A model generated the notes under the pieces. It was not told the origin of the DNA. It ran no database searches and worked only from the letters and a program-made list of their open reading frames with translations. Below, one piece after another: positions 25,534 through 36,245 of a DNA stretch of 64,000 nt; positions within the stretch are counted from its first letter, which is position 1; each line of letters starts with the position of its first letter. The stretch comes from Pseudogemmobacter sp044142105 (GTDB taxonomy: Bacteria; Pseudomonadota; Alphaproteobacteria; Rhodobacterales; Rhodobacteraceae). The translations under genes and the position numbers were made by a program. The stretch is taken from contig NZ_JBGTYM010000010.1 in NCBI RefSeq assembly GCF_044142105.1, forward strand, positions 1 to 64,000. The letters are read 5' to 3'.

Positions 25534-26882
25534 TCCGCCGGTTCATTTTCGCACTGGCCACGGCCTGCTGTCTGGTTCAGCAGGCCCGCGCCGAAGAGAT
25601 CGGCGATCTTGCCCAGACGGCGCAGACCGCCTTCAGCTTGGGGCAGGTCGAACTGGCGCGGATGCTCGCGTTGGCGGTGCTGAACGAAGAACCCAAGAAC
25701 GCCACCGCGCTGGCGGTGCTGGCGGCGGTGGGGCTGGCCACCCATGAGCCGCAGGCCGCGCGCCAGGTGGCGCGGCGGTCGTTCCACCTTGCGCCCGACA
25801 AGAAGGGCAAATTCACCGCCGCACGGCTGGCAGCGCGGGCCTCGGTCGATCTGAGTCAGACCTGGGCCGCGAAATACTGGTTGCGGCGCGCGATCCAGGT
25901 GGCGCCAGGACCCGAGGCCGAAGCCGCGACCGTCGCCGATTTCCTGGCCCTGCGCAGCATCAGCCGCCTGCGCTTTGATCTTGTGCTGTCGGTCAAACCT
26001 TCCGACAACGTCAATCAAGGCGCGGAAGACGATCTGCTGACCATCGACGGCCATCCGACCTGGTTCTATTTCGATCCCTCGGCCATGGCGCTTTCCGGCA
26101 TCGAGATCACTGCCAATATGGCGCTGCGCTATCGTATTGCCGGGACCGCGGCGGCGCCGACCGAGATCGGGTTCAAGGCCTATGACCGCGCGGTCAGCCT
26201 GTCTGACGCGGCCAAGGACAAGGCGCCCGATGCAAAAGCCTCGGATTTCTCGAATGCGGGCTTCGATCTGTTCCTTTTGCACAAACGCGCCCTGGGGCAG
26301 GACCGTCTTCTGTCGGCGGGTATCACCTTCGGCACGAGCTTTCTGGCGGGGGATCGCTATGCCGACCGGGCGCGCGCCGATTTTTCGCTGATCACGGCGC
26401 TGGACAGCCGGAGCCAGACCCGGTTCGGATTCTCGCTCGAGCGGCAGTGGCTCGCAGGCCCCAGCCCGGCGGCGACCGCCTTCACACTGGATGCGGGATA
26501 TCAACACCGGCTGAAGGGCGGCGATCTGCTGGCGGTGAAGCTGGAACTGGGCCAGACAATCTCGGAAGACGAGAACCAGGAGAACCGCAAGATCGGCGCG
26601 AGCCTGCGCTATGCTCTGGGCAAGCCCGTGGCCGGGATGGAGATTTCGGGCGAGCTGGACGCCACGGCACGCGACTACCCGGTCTTTTTCAGCGGCATCT
26701 TCAACGATAGCGGTCGGCAGGATCTGTCGCTCTCGGCCAGTCTTGAACTCGCGATGCCAAAGCTGGGCCTTTACGGATTCGAGCCGGTGCTGTCGTTGGA
26801 AGCAAGCAAGACCCGCTCGAATGTCAGTCGCTACAGTGGCGAGGCTGCCGGGATCGGATTGCGCATCGAATCCTCCTTCTAG
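25530..26882 (+). CDS. Surface lipoprotein assembly modifier (Slam, DUF560)
   Basis: This 450-residue outer-membrane protein has a signal peptide (MIRRFIFALATACCLVQQARA). It has an N-terminal periplasmic helical repeat domain (about 25-150, TPR-like, LARMLALAVLNEEPKNATAL) and a C-terminal beta-barrel (about 160-450) of alternating strands ending in IGLRIESSF, a typical final Phe. Slam proteins move lipoproteins to the outer surface. The GTG start at 25530 overlaps the lipoprotein stop, which supports the pairing. A short hairpin at 26881-26896 may end the operon. Confidence 0.78.
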   Translation: MIRRFIFALATACCLVQQARAEEIGDLAQTAQTAFSLGQVELARMLALAVLNEEPKNATALAVLAAVGLATHEPQAARQVARRSFHLAPDKKGKFTAARLAARASVDLSQTWAAKYWLRRAIQVAPGPEAEAATVADFLALRSISRLRFDLVLSVKPSDNVNQGAEDDLLTIDGHPTWFYFDPSAMALSGIEITANMALRYRIAGTAAAPTEIGFKAYDRAVSLSDAAKDKAPDAKASDFSNAGFDLFLLHKRALGQDRLLSAGITFGTSFLAGDRYADRARADFSLITALDSRSQTRFGFSLERQWLAGPSPAATAFTLDAGYQHRLKGGDLLAVKLELGQTISEDENQENRKIGASLRYALGKPVAGMEISGELDATARDYPVFFSGIFNDSGRQDLSLSASLELAMPKLGLYGFEPVLSLEASKTRSNVSRYSGEAAGIGLRIESSF

Positions 26883-26954
26883 CGGCTTCCGCCGCTGCGA
26901 CGCTTTGCTTCCCCGCCCGATCGGTTAGGGTAGGTCGAAAAGGAGGGCTTGCCC

Positions 26955-27383
26955 ATGCAGATCAGATATCTTCACACCATGGTCCGGGTTCTGGACCTGG
27001 AGAAATCCATCGCCTTCTATGAGCTTCTGGGTCTGCAAGAGACGCGGCGGCATGAAAGCGAGGCGGGGCGGTTTACGCTGGTGTTCATGGCGCCGCCCGG
27101 CCAGCCGGATTGCCCGGTCGAACTGACCTATAACTGGGATGGCGATGAGGGCTTGCCCAGCGACAGCCGTCATTTCGGCCATCTGGCCTATGAGGTCGAG
27201 GATATCTACGCCTTCTGCGCGCATCTTCAGGAGAATGGTGTGCTGATCAACCGTCCGCCGCGGGATGGCCGCATGGCTTTCGTGCGCTCGCCCGACAATA
27301 TCTCGGTCGAGATCCTGCAAATGGGCACCGCGCTGCCGCCGCAGGAACCCTGGGCCAGCATGGGCAATACCGGGCATTGGTAG
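26955..27383 (+). CDS. gloA: Lactoylglutathione lyase (glyoxalase I)
   Basis: This 142-residue VOC-fold enzyme converts the methylglyoxal-glutathione adduct to S-lactoylglutathione. It begins MQIRYLHTMVRVLDLEKSIA, with the metal-ligand His 6. It continues with VELTYNWD (Glu ligand), HFGHLAYEVED (His ligand) and ISVEILQ (Glu ligand). AGGAGG stands 9 bp before ATG 26955. The 3' end faces ribD. Confidence 0.94.
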   Translation: MQIRYLHTMVRVLDLEKSIAFYELLGLQETRRHESEAGRFTLVFMAPPGQPDCPVELTYNWDGDEGLPSDSRHFGHLAYEVEDIYAFCAHLQENGVLINRPPRDGRMAFVRSPDNISVEILQMGTALPPQEPWASMGNTGHW

Positions 27384-27427
27384 CGGCGGGGGCTTGCGGC
27401 CTGCCGCCAAAGCCTTGAGCGCGCCGG

Positions 27428-28528
27428 TCAGAAAGACCAGAGGCTGAACTGGTCGGGCCCGATCTGGCGGGTCTCGCGCAGGGTCAGGCGCGGCGTGTCG
27501 GCCAGGGCCGCGATGCCCAGGCCACCCAGAAGCGGGCGGGCTTCGGCCCCCAGCAGGCGGCCGGCGCTGTAAAGCGCAAGGTCGTCGGCGAGGCCGTCCT
27601 TGACCAAGGCCGCCGCCAGCGTGGCCCCGGCTTCGACCAGGATGCGGGTCAGCCCTTCCTGCGCCAAGAGCCGGAAGGCGGCGGGCAGATCGAGGCGACC
27701 CTCGGAGGTGGCGGGGCAGGGCAGCAGCCTTGCCCCCGCAGCCTTCCAGGCGCGGCGGTTCGCCTCGGGGGCGGCGTCGCTGTGCAAAAGCCAGACCGGA
27801 TGCGTCCCGGCGCTGCGGCCAAGGCGGCTGTCGGGCGAATGGGTCAGGCGGCTGTCAAGGACAACGCGCAGCGGCTGGGCTGTGCCGCCCAGATGGCGCA
27901 CGGTCAGATCGGGATCATCGGCGCGGGCCGTGGCACCGCCGACCAGCACCGCGTCATGGGTCAGGCGCAGAAGATGGACATGGGCGCGGGCCTCGGACCC
28001 GGTGATCCAGCGGCTTTCGCCGCTGGCCATCGCGGTGCGGGCATCCAGCGAGGCGGCGAGTTTCAGCGTCACGAAGGGCAGGCCCCGCGTCACCCGCTTG
28101 AGGAAGCCCTGGGTCACGCGGGCGGCCTGATCCGCCATGACGCCTTCGGTTACGGCGATGCCCGCCGCGCGCAGGATGGCATGGCCGCCGCCCGCAACGC
28201 GCGGGTCGGGATCGGTCAGGGCGGTGACGACACGGGTGACGCCCGCCGTCACCAGAGCCTCGGCGCAGGGGCTGGTCTTGCCGTGATGGGCGCAGGGTTC
28301 CAGCGTGACATAGGCCGTGGCGCCGCGGGCTGCCGCACCGGCCTGGGCCAGCGCGATGCGTTCGGCATGGGGGCGGCCGCCCGGCGCAGTGGTGCCGCGG
28401 CCGATGACCCGGCCCTCTTTCACAAGGACACAACCGACAGACGGGTTGGGCCAGCTGCGCCCAAGGCCCCGCGCGGCAAGGCGCAGGGCATGGGCCATAT
28501 GGTCCCTATCTGTCAGACTGCCGCTCAC
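27428..28528 (-). CDS. ribD: Bifunctional riboflavin deaminase/reductase RibD
   Basis: This 366-residue enzyme performs the second and third steps of riboflavin synthesis. The N-terminal deaminase carries HAE (PHAERIALAQAG) and the zinc motif TLEPCAHHGKTSPC. The C-terminal reductase begins near residue 150 (FVTLKLAASLDARTA) and has ILVEAGATLAAAL. It overlaps nrdR by 4 bp. No other rib gene follows in this window. Confidence 0.96.
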   Translation of the reverse strand: MSGSLTDRDHMAHALRLAARGLGRSWPNPSVGCVLVKEGRVIGRGTTAPGGRPHAERIALAQAGAAARGATAYVTLEPCAHHGKTSPCAEALVTAGVTRVVTALTDPDPRVAGGGHAILRAAGIAVTEGVMADQAARVTQGFLKRVTRGLPFVTLKLAASLDARTAMASGESRWITGSEARAHVHLLRLTHDAVLVGGATARADDPDLTVRHLGGTAQPLRVVLDSRLTHSPDSRLGRSAGTHPVWLLHSDAAPEANRRAWKAAGARLLPCPATSEGRLDLPAAFRLLAQEGLTRILVEAGATLAAALVKDGLADDLALYSAGRLLGAEARPLLGGLGIAALADTPRLTLRETRQIGPDQFSLWSF

Positions 28529-28992
28529 TCTTCGGGCTTTTCGCCCGGGCGCAGTTCGCTCACGAAGCGGTCGAAATCGCCCGCAGCCTGGAAGTTCTTG
28601 TAAACGCTGGCAAATCGCACATAGGCCACGGTATCGATGCGGGCCAAGCTTTCCATGACGATATCGCCGATCTGCTTGGACGGGATGTCGGTTTCGCCCA
28701 GGCTTTCCAGCCGCCGCACAATGCCCGAGATCATCTGGTCGATGCGTTCTGGGTCGATCGGGCGTTTCTGCATGGCGATGCGGATCGCGCGCTCCAGCTT
28801 GTCGCGGTCGAAATCCTCGCGCTTGCCCGAAGACTTGATCACCACGAGGTCGCGCAACTGCACGCGCTCATAGGTGGTGAAGCGCCCGCCACAGGCCGGG
28901 CAAAAGCGCCGCCTCCGGATCGAGACGTGATCTTCGGCGGGGCGCGAGTCCTTCACCTGGGTGTCGATATTGCCGCAGAATGGGCAGCGCAT
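28525..28992 (-). CDS. nrdR: Transcriptional repressor NrdR
   Basis: This 155-residue regulator of ribonucleotide reductase genes has an N-terminal zinc ribbon (CPFCGNIDTQVKDSR, then RRRFCPACGGRFTTYE) and an ATP-cone domain (about 48-138). Length and blocks match the family closely. GGAGGGGG precedes the ATG. It leads the nrdR-ribD pair. The upstream gap shared with the divergent hydrolase holds a GGGGGTGTGCCCCC hairpin near 29035-29048. Confidence 0.97.
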   Translation of the reverse strand: MRCPFCGNIDTQVKDSRPAEDHVSIRRRRFCPACGGRFTTYERVQLRDLVVIKSSGKREDFDRDKLERAIRIAMQKRPIDPERIDQMISGIVRRLESLGETDIPSKQIGDIVMESLARIDTVAYVRFASVYKNFQAAGDFDRFVSELRPGEKPEE

Positions 28993-29216
28993 CGCCCCCT
29001 CCTTGCTTTTTGTTATTGGCCTGCCTCAGAGTCCGGGGGTGTGCCCCCGTGATTGCCACCGACTATAGGAGAGGCGCCTGCATCTGGGCAAAGGGGAATT
29101 TGCGCCTACCGCATCTGGAGGGAGGGGTGTGGCGGGCAAGACTCACGCCGCTGTGACGCCGGGTTCTAGGGTTTTCTGCCTAGACTTGCGCAGAACATGC
29201 AACGGGGAGAGATGCG

Positions 29217-30104
29217 ATGACACGGATGACCGCCAAGGATTTCGACCAGGAATTGCTGGAACTGTATGATTTCTACGCCCATGGCCGGATCAGCAAGCGC
29301 GAGTTTCTGGACCGGGCGGGAAAGTTTGCTGTCGGTGGGCTGACGGCGACGGCGATCTTGTCGATGCTGTCGCCCGATTACGCGCTGGCCGAGCAGGTAA
29401 GCTTCAACGACCCGGAGATCGTGGCGGACTACGTCACCTACCCCTCGCCGCAAGGCAATGGCGAGGTGCGCGCCTACCTGGTGAAGCCGGCCGCGGCGGC
29501 GGGCAAACTGCCTGCCGTGCTGGTGGCGCATGAGAATCGCGGCCTGAACCCCTATATCGAGGACGTCGCCCGGCGTCTGGCCAAGGCGGGCTTCCTGGCG
29601 CTTGCGCCGGACGGGCTGACCTCGGTTGGCGGCTATCCGGGCAATGACGAGAAGGGCCGCGAGTTGCAGGCGACGGTCGATCCGGCCAAGCTGATGAACG
29701 ATTTCTTTGCAGGGGTCGAATGGCTTCTGGCGCATGAGGGCGCGACCGGCAAGGTCGGTGTGACGGGCTTCTGCTATGGCGGCGGTGTTGCCAACGCCTG
29801 CGCGGTTGCCTTTCCCGAACTGGGCGGGGCGGTGCCTTTCTATGGCCGCCAGCCCAAGGCCGAGGATGTGCCGAAGATCAAATGCCCGCTCTTGATCCAT
29901 TATGCGGGTCTGGATGAGCGGATCAATGAGGGCTGGCCCGCCTATGAGGCCGCGCTCAAGGCGGCGGGCACGCGCTATGAGGCCTATATCTATGAGGGCG
30001 TGAACCACGGTTTCCACAATGACTCGACCCCCCGCTATGACGCGGCGGCGGCAGAGCTTGCCTGGGGGCGGACGGTCGATTTCTTCAAGGCCAATCTGGC
30101 TTAG
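29217..30104 (+). CDS. Dienelactone hydrolase-family protein, probably exported
   Basis: This 295-residue alpha/beta hydrolase has the family's Cys nucleophile in VTGFCYGGG, an acid in HYAGLDERI and a His in GVNHGFHND. Residues 25-57 form a signal-like segment: SKREFLDRAG, then FAVGGLTATAILSML and a DYALAEQ cleavage region. This resembles a Tat signal with KR in place of RR. GGGGAGAG precedes ATG 29217. The substrate is unknown. Confidence 0.82.
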   Translation: MTRMTAKDFDQELLELYDFYAHGRISKREFLDRAGKFAVGGLTATAILSMLSPDYALAEQVSFNDPEIVADYVTYPSPQGNGEVRAYLVKPAAAAGKLPAVLVAHENRGLNPYIEDVARRLAKAGFLALAPDGLTSVGGYPGNDEKGRELQATVDPAKLMNDFFAGVEWLLAHEGATGKVGVTGFCYGGGVANACAVAFPELGGAVPFYGRQPKAEDVPKIKCPLLIHYAGLDERINEGWPAYEAALKAAGTRYEAYIYEGVNHGFHNDSTPRYDAAAAELAWGRTVDFFKANLA

Positions 30105-30295
30105 CAGCAGAAGGACCGGTTTTGCACGGCTGTACGGGACGGGGCTATGCCTCGCTCTCGCCGATGGCTCGTGAGCCGATGCCACGACCATAGGCGCACT
30201 CGCCGCAGCATTGCGGACCAAGATGAAAGGCGGGTAGGGCGAGGGACCGCAAGTTTTAACCTGTGCTTTGTCATGGCCATGTTACCGTCCCATGC

Positions 30296-30586
30296 ATGGA
30301 TGCGCGACTCGGGTCTTTGCTGCTGCTGTTTCTCGCCGGTACCGCCGGGGCGGGTGGACCGATTGCCGAGGTGATCTGCGCGCCGCGGGCCGAGATGGTG
30401 CAGCGGCTTGAAAAGGGGCAGGGCGCGCGGCTGCGCGGCATGGGGATGCGCAGCGAAGAGGCCGTGATCGAGGTCTGGGCAGATGAGAAGGGCGACTGGA
30501 CCCTGGTGCAGAACTGGGTTTCGGGCCAATCCTGCATTCTGGCCATGGGTGTCGCCTGGGAAGGGCTCGACCCGCCGCCCGCCTGA
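30296..30586 (+). CDS. Small secreted protein, unknown function
   Basis: This 96-residue protein has a signal peptide (MDARLGSLLLLFLAGTAGA). The mature part contains CAPRAEMVQRLEKGQG and a C-terminal SGQSCILAMGVAWE, leaving two Cys that could form a disulfide. ATG 30296 is chosen over 30263 because it starts the signal peptide cleanly. It converges on the next gene with a 3-bp gap. The 190 bp upstream hold nothing I can assign. Confidence 0.6.
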   Translation: MDARLGSLLLLFLAGTAGAGGPIAEVICAPRAEMVQRLEKGQGARLRGMGMRSEEAVIEVWADEKGDWTLVQNWVSGQSCILAMGVAWEGLDPPPA

Positions 30587-30589
30587 CGT

Positions 30590-31093
30590 CTAGTTGCAGC
30601 TGCCTTGCCAGCTGCGACTGTCGAAATCCCAGCACTGGCCGATGCTTTCCTTCAAGGCGTAGATTCCGTCGAGCGGGTTCGACGCCGTACCGGTGTCGCA
30701 GGTCAGTTGCGCCTGAAGCGCTTCGCCCTTGAGGACATTGACGCCGCCTTGCAGGGGCTGCGTGCTGTCGGGGTCGCGTTCGATCGAGGTCCAGACTTCG
30801 TATATGTAGCCCTGGTTCTGGAAGGCGACGGTTTCCCAGATGCTGCTGCCGATGCCGGGCCACGGCGTGTAGGCGACGCTTTCAAGCGGCTCGGCGATGG
30901 TCAGATCGGGCTTGCCCGCGACCCCGTAGGAATAGGTCAGTGCGCCCTTCCAATGGCAGAGGGTGAGGGTCTTCTTGCCGATCTGGCACGAGAAGACCGT
31001 GGCTTCGGCCGTGGGGCAATCAGCCTGGGCGGACAGGGGCGCAAGGACAAGGCAGAGCGTGGCGAGGCCAAGCGAGAGAGGGCGAAGGGACAT
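30590..31093 (-). CDS. Secreted Cys-containing protein, unknown function
   Basis: This 167-residue protein has a signal peptide (MSLRPLSLGLATLCLVLAPL, cleavage near SAQA). The mature protein has six Cys (ADCPTAEATVFSCQIG, TLCHWKG, AQLTCDTG, GQCWDFD and a near-terminal GSCN), suggesting disulfides in the periplasm. No family recognised. ATG 31093 is chosen as the start of the signal peptide; an ATG at 31141 adds a non-signal extension. Confidence 0.65.
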   Translation of the reverse strand: MSLRPLSLGLATLCLVLAPLSAQADCPTAEATVFSCQIGKKTLTLCHWKGALTYSYGVAGKPDLTIAEPLESVAYTPWPGIGSSIWETVAFQNQGYIYEVWTSIERDPDSTQPLQGGVNVLKGEALQAQLTCDTGTASNPLDGIYALKESIGQCWDFDSRSWQGSCN

Positions 31094-31150
31094 AGCGCGT
31101 CTCGGGTTCGGGGTCCGGGTTGCCTGCAGACTGCGTTGCAAAGGGGAAGG

Positions 31151-31178
31151 GGCGCAAGATCGGGAAAGCCCTTGCGCC
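31151..31178 (-). terminator. Hairpin after the small basic ORF
   Basis: GGCGCAAG (31151-31158) and CTTGCGCC (31171-31178) form an 8-bp stem with a 12-nt loop. On the minus strand CCTTCCCCTTT follows. It lies 20 bp past the stop of the 42-codon gene and before the next minus-strand gene. Confidence 0.5.
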
Positions 31179-31198
31179 GCCTGCGGTATGTCGGTCCG

Positions 31199-31327
31199 TT
31201 ACTTTCCGCCCTTGCGGGTTTCCTTGTTCTCTTCCGACAAGGGCTTGGCGCTGGGCTTTGGCATCCCCTTCTCGCCGCGCGGCTGCGCGGTCTGGGTGCC
31301 GGGTTTGACGCTGGGTTTGGTAGCCAT
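31199..31327 (-). CDS. Small basic Lys/Pro-rich protein (42 residues)
   Basis: ATG 31327 is preceded by AGGAGA at good spacing and opens 42 codons ending in TAA at 31199. The peptide starts MATKPSVKPGTQTAQPRGEK and ends SEENKETRKGGK, with two K-P-S motifs. It is basic, low in complexity and likely unstructured. A hairpin follows the stop. The strong ribosome-binding site makes it a credible small gene, function unknown. Confidence 0.55.
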   Translation of the reverse strand: MATKPSVKPGTQTAQPRGEKGMPKPSAKPLSEENKETRKGGK

Positions 31328-31479
31328 GACCGTCTCCTGCGGTTGGGGTCGTCAGGTCAACGGCAGGGGCGGCGGGTGGTTCCCGGACGGATCAGCAATG
31401 CCAGCAGCGATGAGGATCCGCGCCTTGCCCCGCCTGCCGCCCGTAACGGTTCGCATCAGCCCTGTGCATTTGGCCAACG

Positions 31480-31752
31480 TCAGCCAAACATCCTGTCGCC
31501 ATTCTGGTCGATCATCTGCTTGGCCTTGGCCAGCGAGAAGGCGGTCGCCTCTTCCAGCGAGGCCATCGTGTCGGCGCGGACAAGCTGGTGGGTCTTGCCA
31601 TCCTTTTCGATCCGCGCGGCGACGCGATAGACGGCGCCTTCGCGCAGCGGGGCCGGCGTGATGGCGAACTCCTTGTAGATCTCGGTCCCCGCGGCCTTGG
31701 GCGCGGGATTTGCGTCGGATCTGCCGCCAAACAGGCGCGAAAGCCAGGACAT
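31480..31752 (-). CDS. HlyU-family protein
   Basis: This 90-residue protein matches the HlyU family, whose Vibrio founder activates haemolysin genes. The N-terminus MSWLSRLFGG is amphipathic and the core AREGAVYRVAARI-like strand plus a helical LEEATAFSLAKAKQMIDQN follow. It lies 8 bp downstream of the next gene on the same strand. The 150 bp between it and the 42-codon gene (31328-31479) show no feature. Confidence 0.75.
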   Translation of the reverse strand: MSWLSRLFGGRSDANPAPKAAGTEIYKEFAITPAPLREGAVYRVAARIEKDGKTHQLVRADTMASLEEATAFSLAKAKQMIDQNGDRMFG

Positions 31753-31760
31753 GAGACCTC

Positions 31761-32120
31761 CTATCCCGCCGCGCGGATCATTTCGAGCCAGCGCCCGGCG
31801 GTTGCCGCATCCTCGATCCGAAGCGTGATTTCGCCCTTGCCCGTCAGGCGGGCGGTGGGAAAAAGCGCCGTGACGGCGTCAGCGTCCAGATGGCCACGGC
31901 GCAGTTCCGGCTTGCGGATATAGGCCAGAACCCAGTCAGCATGGGGGGCCAGGGCCAGGCAGAACTCTTCACCGCGATGGATGCGCAGGGTGTTCTTGAA
32001 ACCCTGCTCATGGGGGTGGAGGAAGAAGGCGCCCGGCGCGGAAAAGCCTTCGACAAGGGTGTCGAAGGCTTCTTTTGCCCCGGCTGCGACGATTTCGTCG
32101 CGCAGGTCCGTGATATTCAA
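31761..32120 (-). CDS. Conserved small protein downstream of rpoD, unknown function
   Basis: This 119-residue protein begins MNITDLRDEIVAAGAKEAFD and contains GFKNTLRIHRGEEFCLALAP and a C-terminal RIEDAATAGRWLEMIRAAG. No known motif is evident. It starts 10 bp after the rpoD stop and is followed after 8 bp by the HlyU gene, so it may be expressed by read-through from rpoD. Confidence 0.6.
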   Translation of the reverse strand: MNITDLRDEIVAAGAKEAFDTLVEGFSAPGAFFLHPHEQGFKNTLRIHRGEEFCLALAPHADWVLAYIRKPELRRGHLDADAVTALFPTARLTGKGEITLRIEDAATAGRWLEMIRAAG

Positions 32121-32130
32121 GCCCGGCTCC

Positions 32131-34140
<2,010 letters not shown>

Positions 34141-34163
34141 GGGCATTCCTTCGGTCTGTCAGC

Positions 34164-34222
34164 GAATCACGAGAGAGCTGACGAATCAATATCTCGAATC
34201 ACGGGGAGATGAACCCCGAATC
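34164..34222 (-). promoter_or_regulatory. Four GANTC (CcrM) sites between dnaG and rpoD
   Basis: GAATC occurs at 34164, 34183, 34196 and 34218, each as CGAATC on the plus strand (GATTCG in the rpoD direction). GANTC is methylated by CcrM in alphaproteobacteria. Four within 59 bp is far above what this GC-rich sequence should give. The cluster lies 24-82 bp before the rpoD start. Confidence 0.6.
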
Positions 34223-34225
34223 AGT

Positions 34226-36196
34226 TTACGGGCGGTTGCGTCCGCCCTTGGAGAAGTCGATCGAGTCGCGCAAGCGGCGGGCGCGCTCAAGTTCTGCGCG
34301 ATCCAGTTCAACTCCATTGGGGGCGATCAGCCCCTCGGACTTCTGTTCCTGCGGCCCGCGTGCGGCGGCATGGCGAGCTTCGGCTGCCTTGGACAGCCGC
34401 CAGGTCAGGCCCTCATCGGCCAGATGGGCCACATCTTCCTCGGCTTCGGCCAGTTCGTTGCGATGGGCGCGTAGCGCCAGCAGGCTGGCGAGATCGGTCT
34501 CAACACAGGCGGCGGCGAATTCGGCATCCGCCCGCGGCTGCAACGCCGGGGCGATGCGGACATGGGGATTGGCTTGCAGCCGGTCAAGGGCGGCGGGGCT
34601 GTCGGCGGCCACCAGATCGGCGCAATCGGCGGTATGGGCATGGGTCAAGAGAAGGTTGCGCAGGCGGGTATGGTCTTCGGAGGTCAGTTCCAGCCGTTCA
34701 AGCGCGGATTCGAAGCGCGTGACCAGCTCGGGGAAGCGCAGCAGGACGGCAAGGATCACCGCCTCGCGCAGGCTTTCTTCGGGTGCGCGGGCCGAGGTGG
34801 CCAGGACCGAGGCGCGGGTCGAGGCCAGCGCCGGGGCCGGCGGGGCGAACCGTCCGGGGCGGAAGCCTTGCCCGCGCGGCGAGGTGCCGCGCAGGGCTGC
34901 GGCGCGGCGGTTGGCGCCGAACAGTTCCTGACGCAATTCCTTGATCGCCTCGCCATAATGGGCGCGGATCGAGGGGTCGGCGATGCGCTTGAGCGCCGCG
35001 CGCAGCGTCTTGTCCAGGGCGGCGCGGCGTTCGGGACTGTCGAAATCGCGGCCCTCGGTTTCGCGCTGCCACAAAAGCCGCACCATCGGCTGCGCGGTAT
35101 CGAGGACGGCCTGCATCGCGGGCGCGCCCTCGGCCTTGATCAGATCGTCCGGGTCCTGTCCGCCGGGCAGCAGCGCGAAGCGCAGGCCCTTGCCGGCCTC
35201 GAGCAACGGCAGGGCCAGATCGACCACCCGCAGCCCGGCGCGGATGCCGGCGGTGTCGCCATCCAGCGCGATCAGGGGCTCGTCCGAGATGCGCCAGATC
35301 AGGCGTAACTGATCTTCGGTAACGGCGGTGCCCAGGGGCGCCACGGCGGCGGTGAACCCCGCTTCGGACAGCGCGATCACATCCATATAGCCTTCGGCCA
35401 CGATCAGCGGCTTGCCTTTGCCCGCCGCCTCGCGCGCGGGCGCGTGGTTGAACAGGTTGCGGCCCTTGTCGAACAGCTCGGTCTCGGGGCCGTTGAGGTA
35501 TTTGGCCCGCGCATTGGGGTCGAGCGAGCGGCCCCCCAGGCTGATCGCCCGGCCGCGCGCGTCGCGGATCGGAAAGATGATGCGGCTGTGGAAACGGTCG
35601 TAAAGCCGCCCCGAGTCGGAGCGGGCGACCACGCCCGAAGCGATCATAAGATCCTGCGAAAAGCCCTTTTGCGCCAGAGCCTCGATCACCGCCTGGGCAT
35701 TGTCCGGCGCCCAGCCGATCTCCCACCGTTCCCACGCGGCTTCCGACAGGCGGCGCTTCTGCGTCAGATAGCTGCGCGCCTGCGCCCCGGCTGCGGTCTT
35801 GAGTTGCAGCCGGTAGAAACGGACCGCCTCTTCCATCACCTGCTGTAATTCGGTGCGCCGGTCGGCCCGTTCGGCGGCTTGCGGATCGCGGGCGGGCATC
35901 TGCATCCCGGCCTCGCGCGCCAGAACCTCGACCGCTTCCATGAAGGATAGGTTTTCGACCTCTTTCACAAATCCCAACGCGTCGCCTTTGGCGTGGCAAC
36001 CGAAGCAATAGTAAAACCCCTTGCGGTCATCCACATGAAAAGACGCGGATTTTTCTTGGTGGAACGGGCAGGGTGCCCAGAAATCGCCCTTGGCCATGTT
36101 CGACTTGCGCATGTCCCAAGTGACCTTCCGCCCGACGACGGAGGACAAAGTGACACGGGTGCGAAGCTCGTCGAGGAATCCGGGCGGCAGGGACAT
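34226..36196 (-). CDS. dnaG: DNA primase
   Basis: This 656-residue primase makes RNA primers for replication. The N-terminal zinc ribbon reads CPFHQEKSASF and YCFGCHAKGD. The TOPRIM core follows, with LIVAEGYMDVIAL (about 270) and IALDGDTAG (about 310). The C-terminal third is the helicase-binding region. ATG 36196 gives MSLPPGFLDELR, the usual start. It precedes rpoD as in the macromolecular-synthesis operon; rpsU is absent. Confidence 0.97.
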   Translation of the reverse strand: MSLPPGFLDELRTRVTLSSVVGRKVTWDMRKSNMAKGDFWAPCPFHQEKSASFHVDDRKGFYYCFGCHAKGDALGFVKEVENLSFMEAVEVLAREAGMQMPARDPQAAERADRRTELQQVMEEAVRFYRLQLKTAAGAQARSYLTQKRRLSEAAWERWEIGWAPDNAQAVIEALAQKGFSQDLMIASGVVARSDSGRLYDRFHSRIIFPIRDARGRAISLGGRSLDPNARAKYLNGPETELFDKGRNLFNHAPAREAAGKGKPLIVAEGYMDVIALSEAGFTAAVAPLGTAVTEDQLRLIWRISDEPLIALDGDTAGIRAGLRVVDLALPLLEAGKGLRFALLPGGQDPDDLIKAEGAPAMQAVLDTAQPMVRLLWQRETEGRDFDSPERRAALDKTLRAALKRIADPSIRAHYGEAIKELRQELFGANRRAAALRGTSPRGQGFRPGRFAPPAPALASTRASVLATSARAPEESLREAVILAVLLRFPELVTRFESALERLELTSEDHTRLRNLLLTHAHTADCADLVAADSPAALDRLQANPHVRIAPALQPRADAEFAAACVETDLASLLALRAHRNELAEAEEDVAHLADEGLTWRLSKAAEARHAAARGPQEQKSEGLIAPNGVELDRAELERARRLRDSIDFSKGGRNRP

Positions 36197-36245
36197 CGGC
36201 CAGATATGCGCCGGAACGGGACCGGAGTCGAGTGTGGCAGGACCT

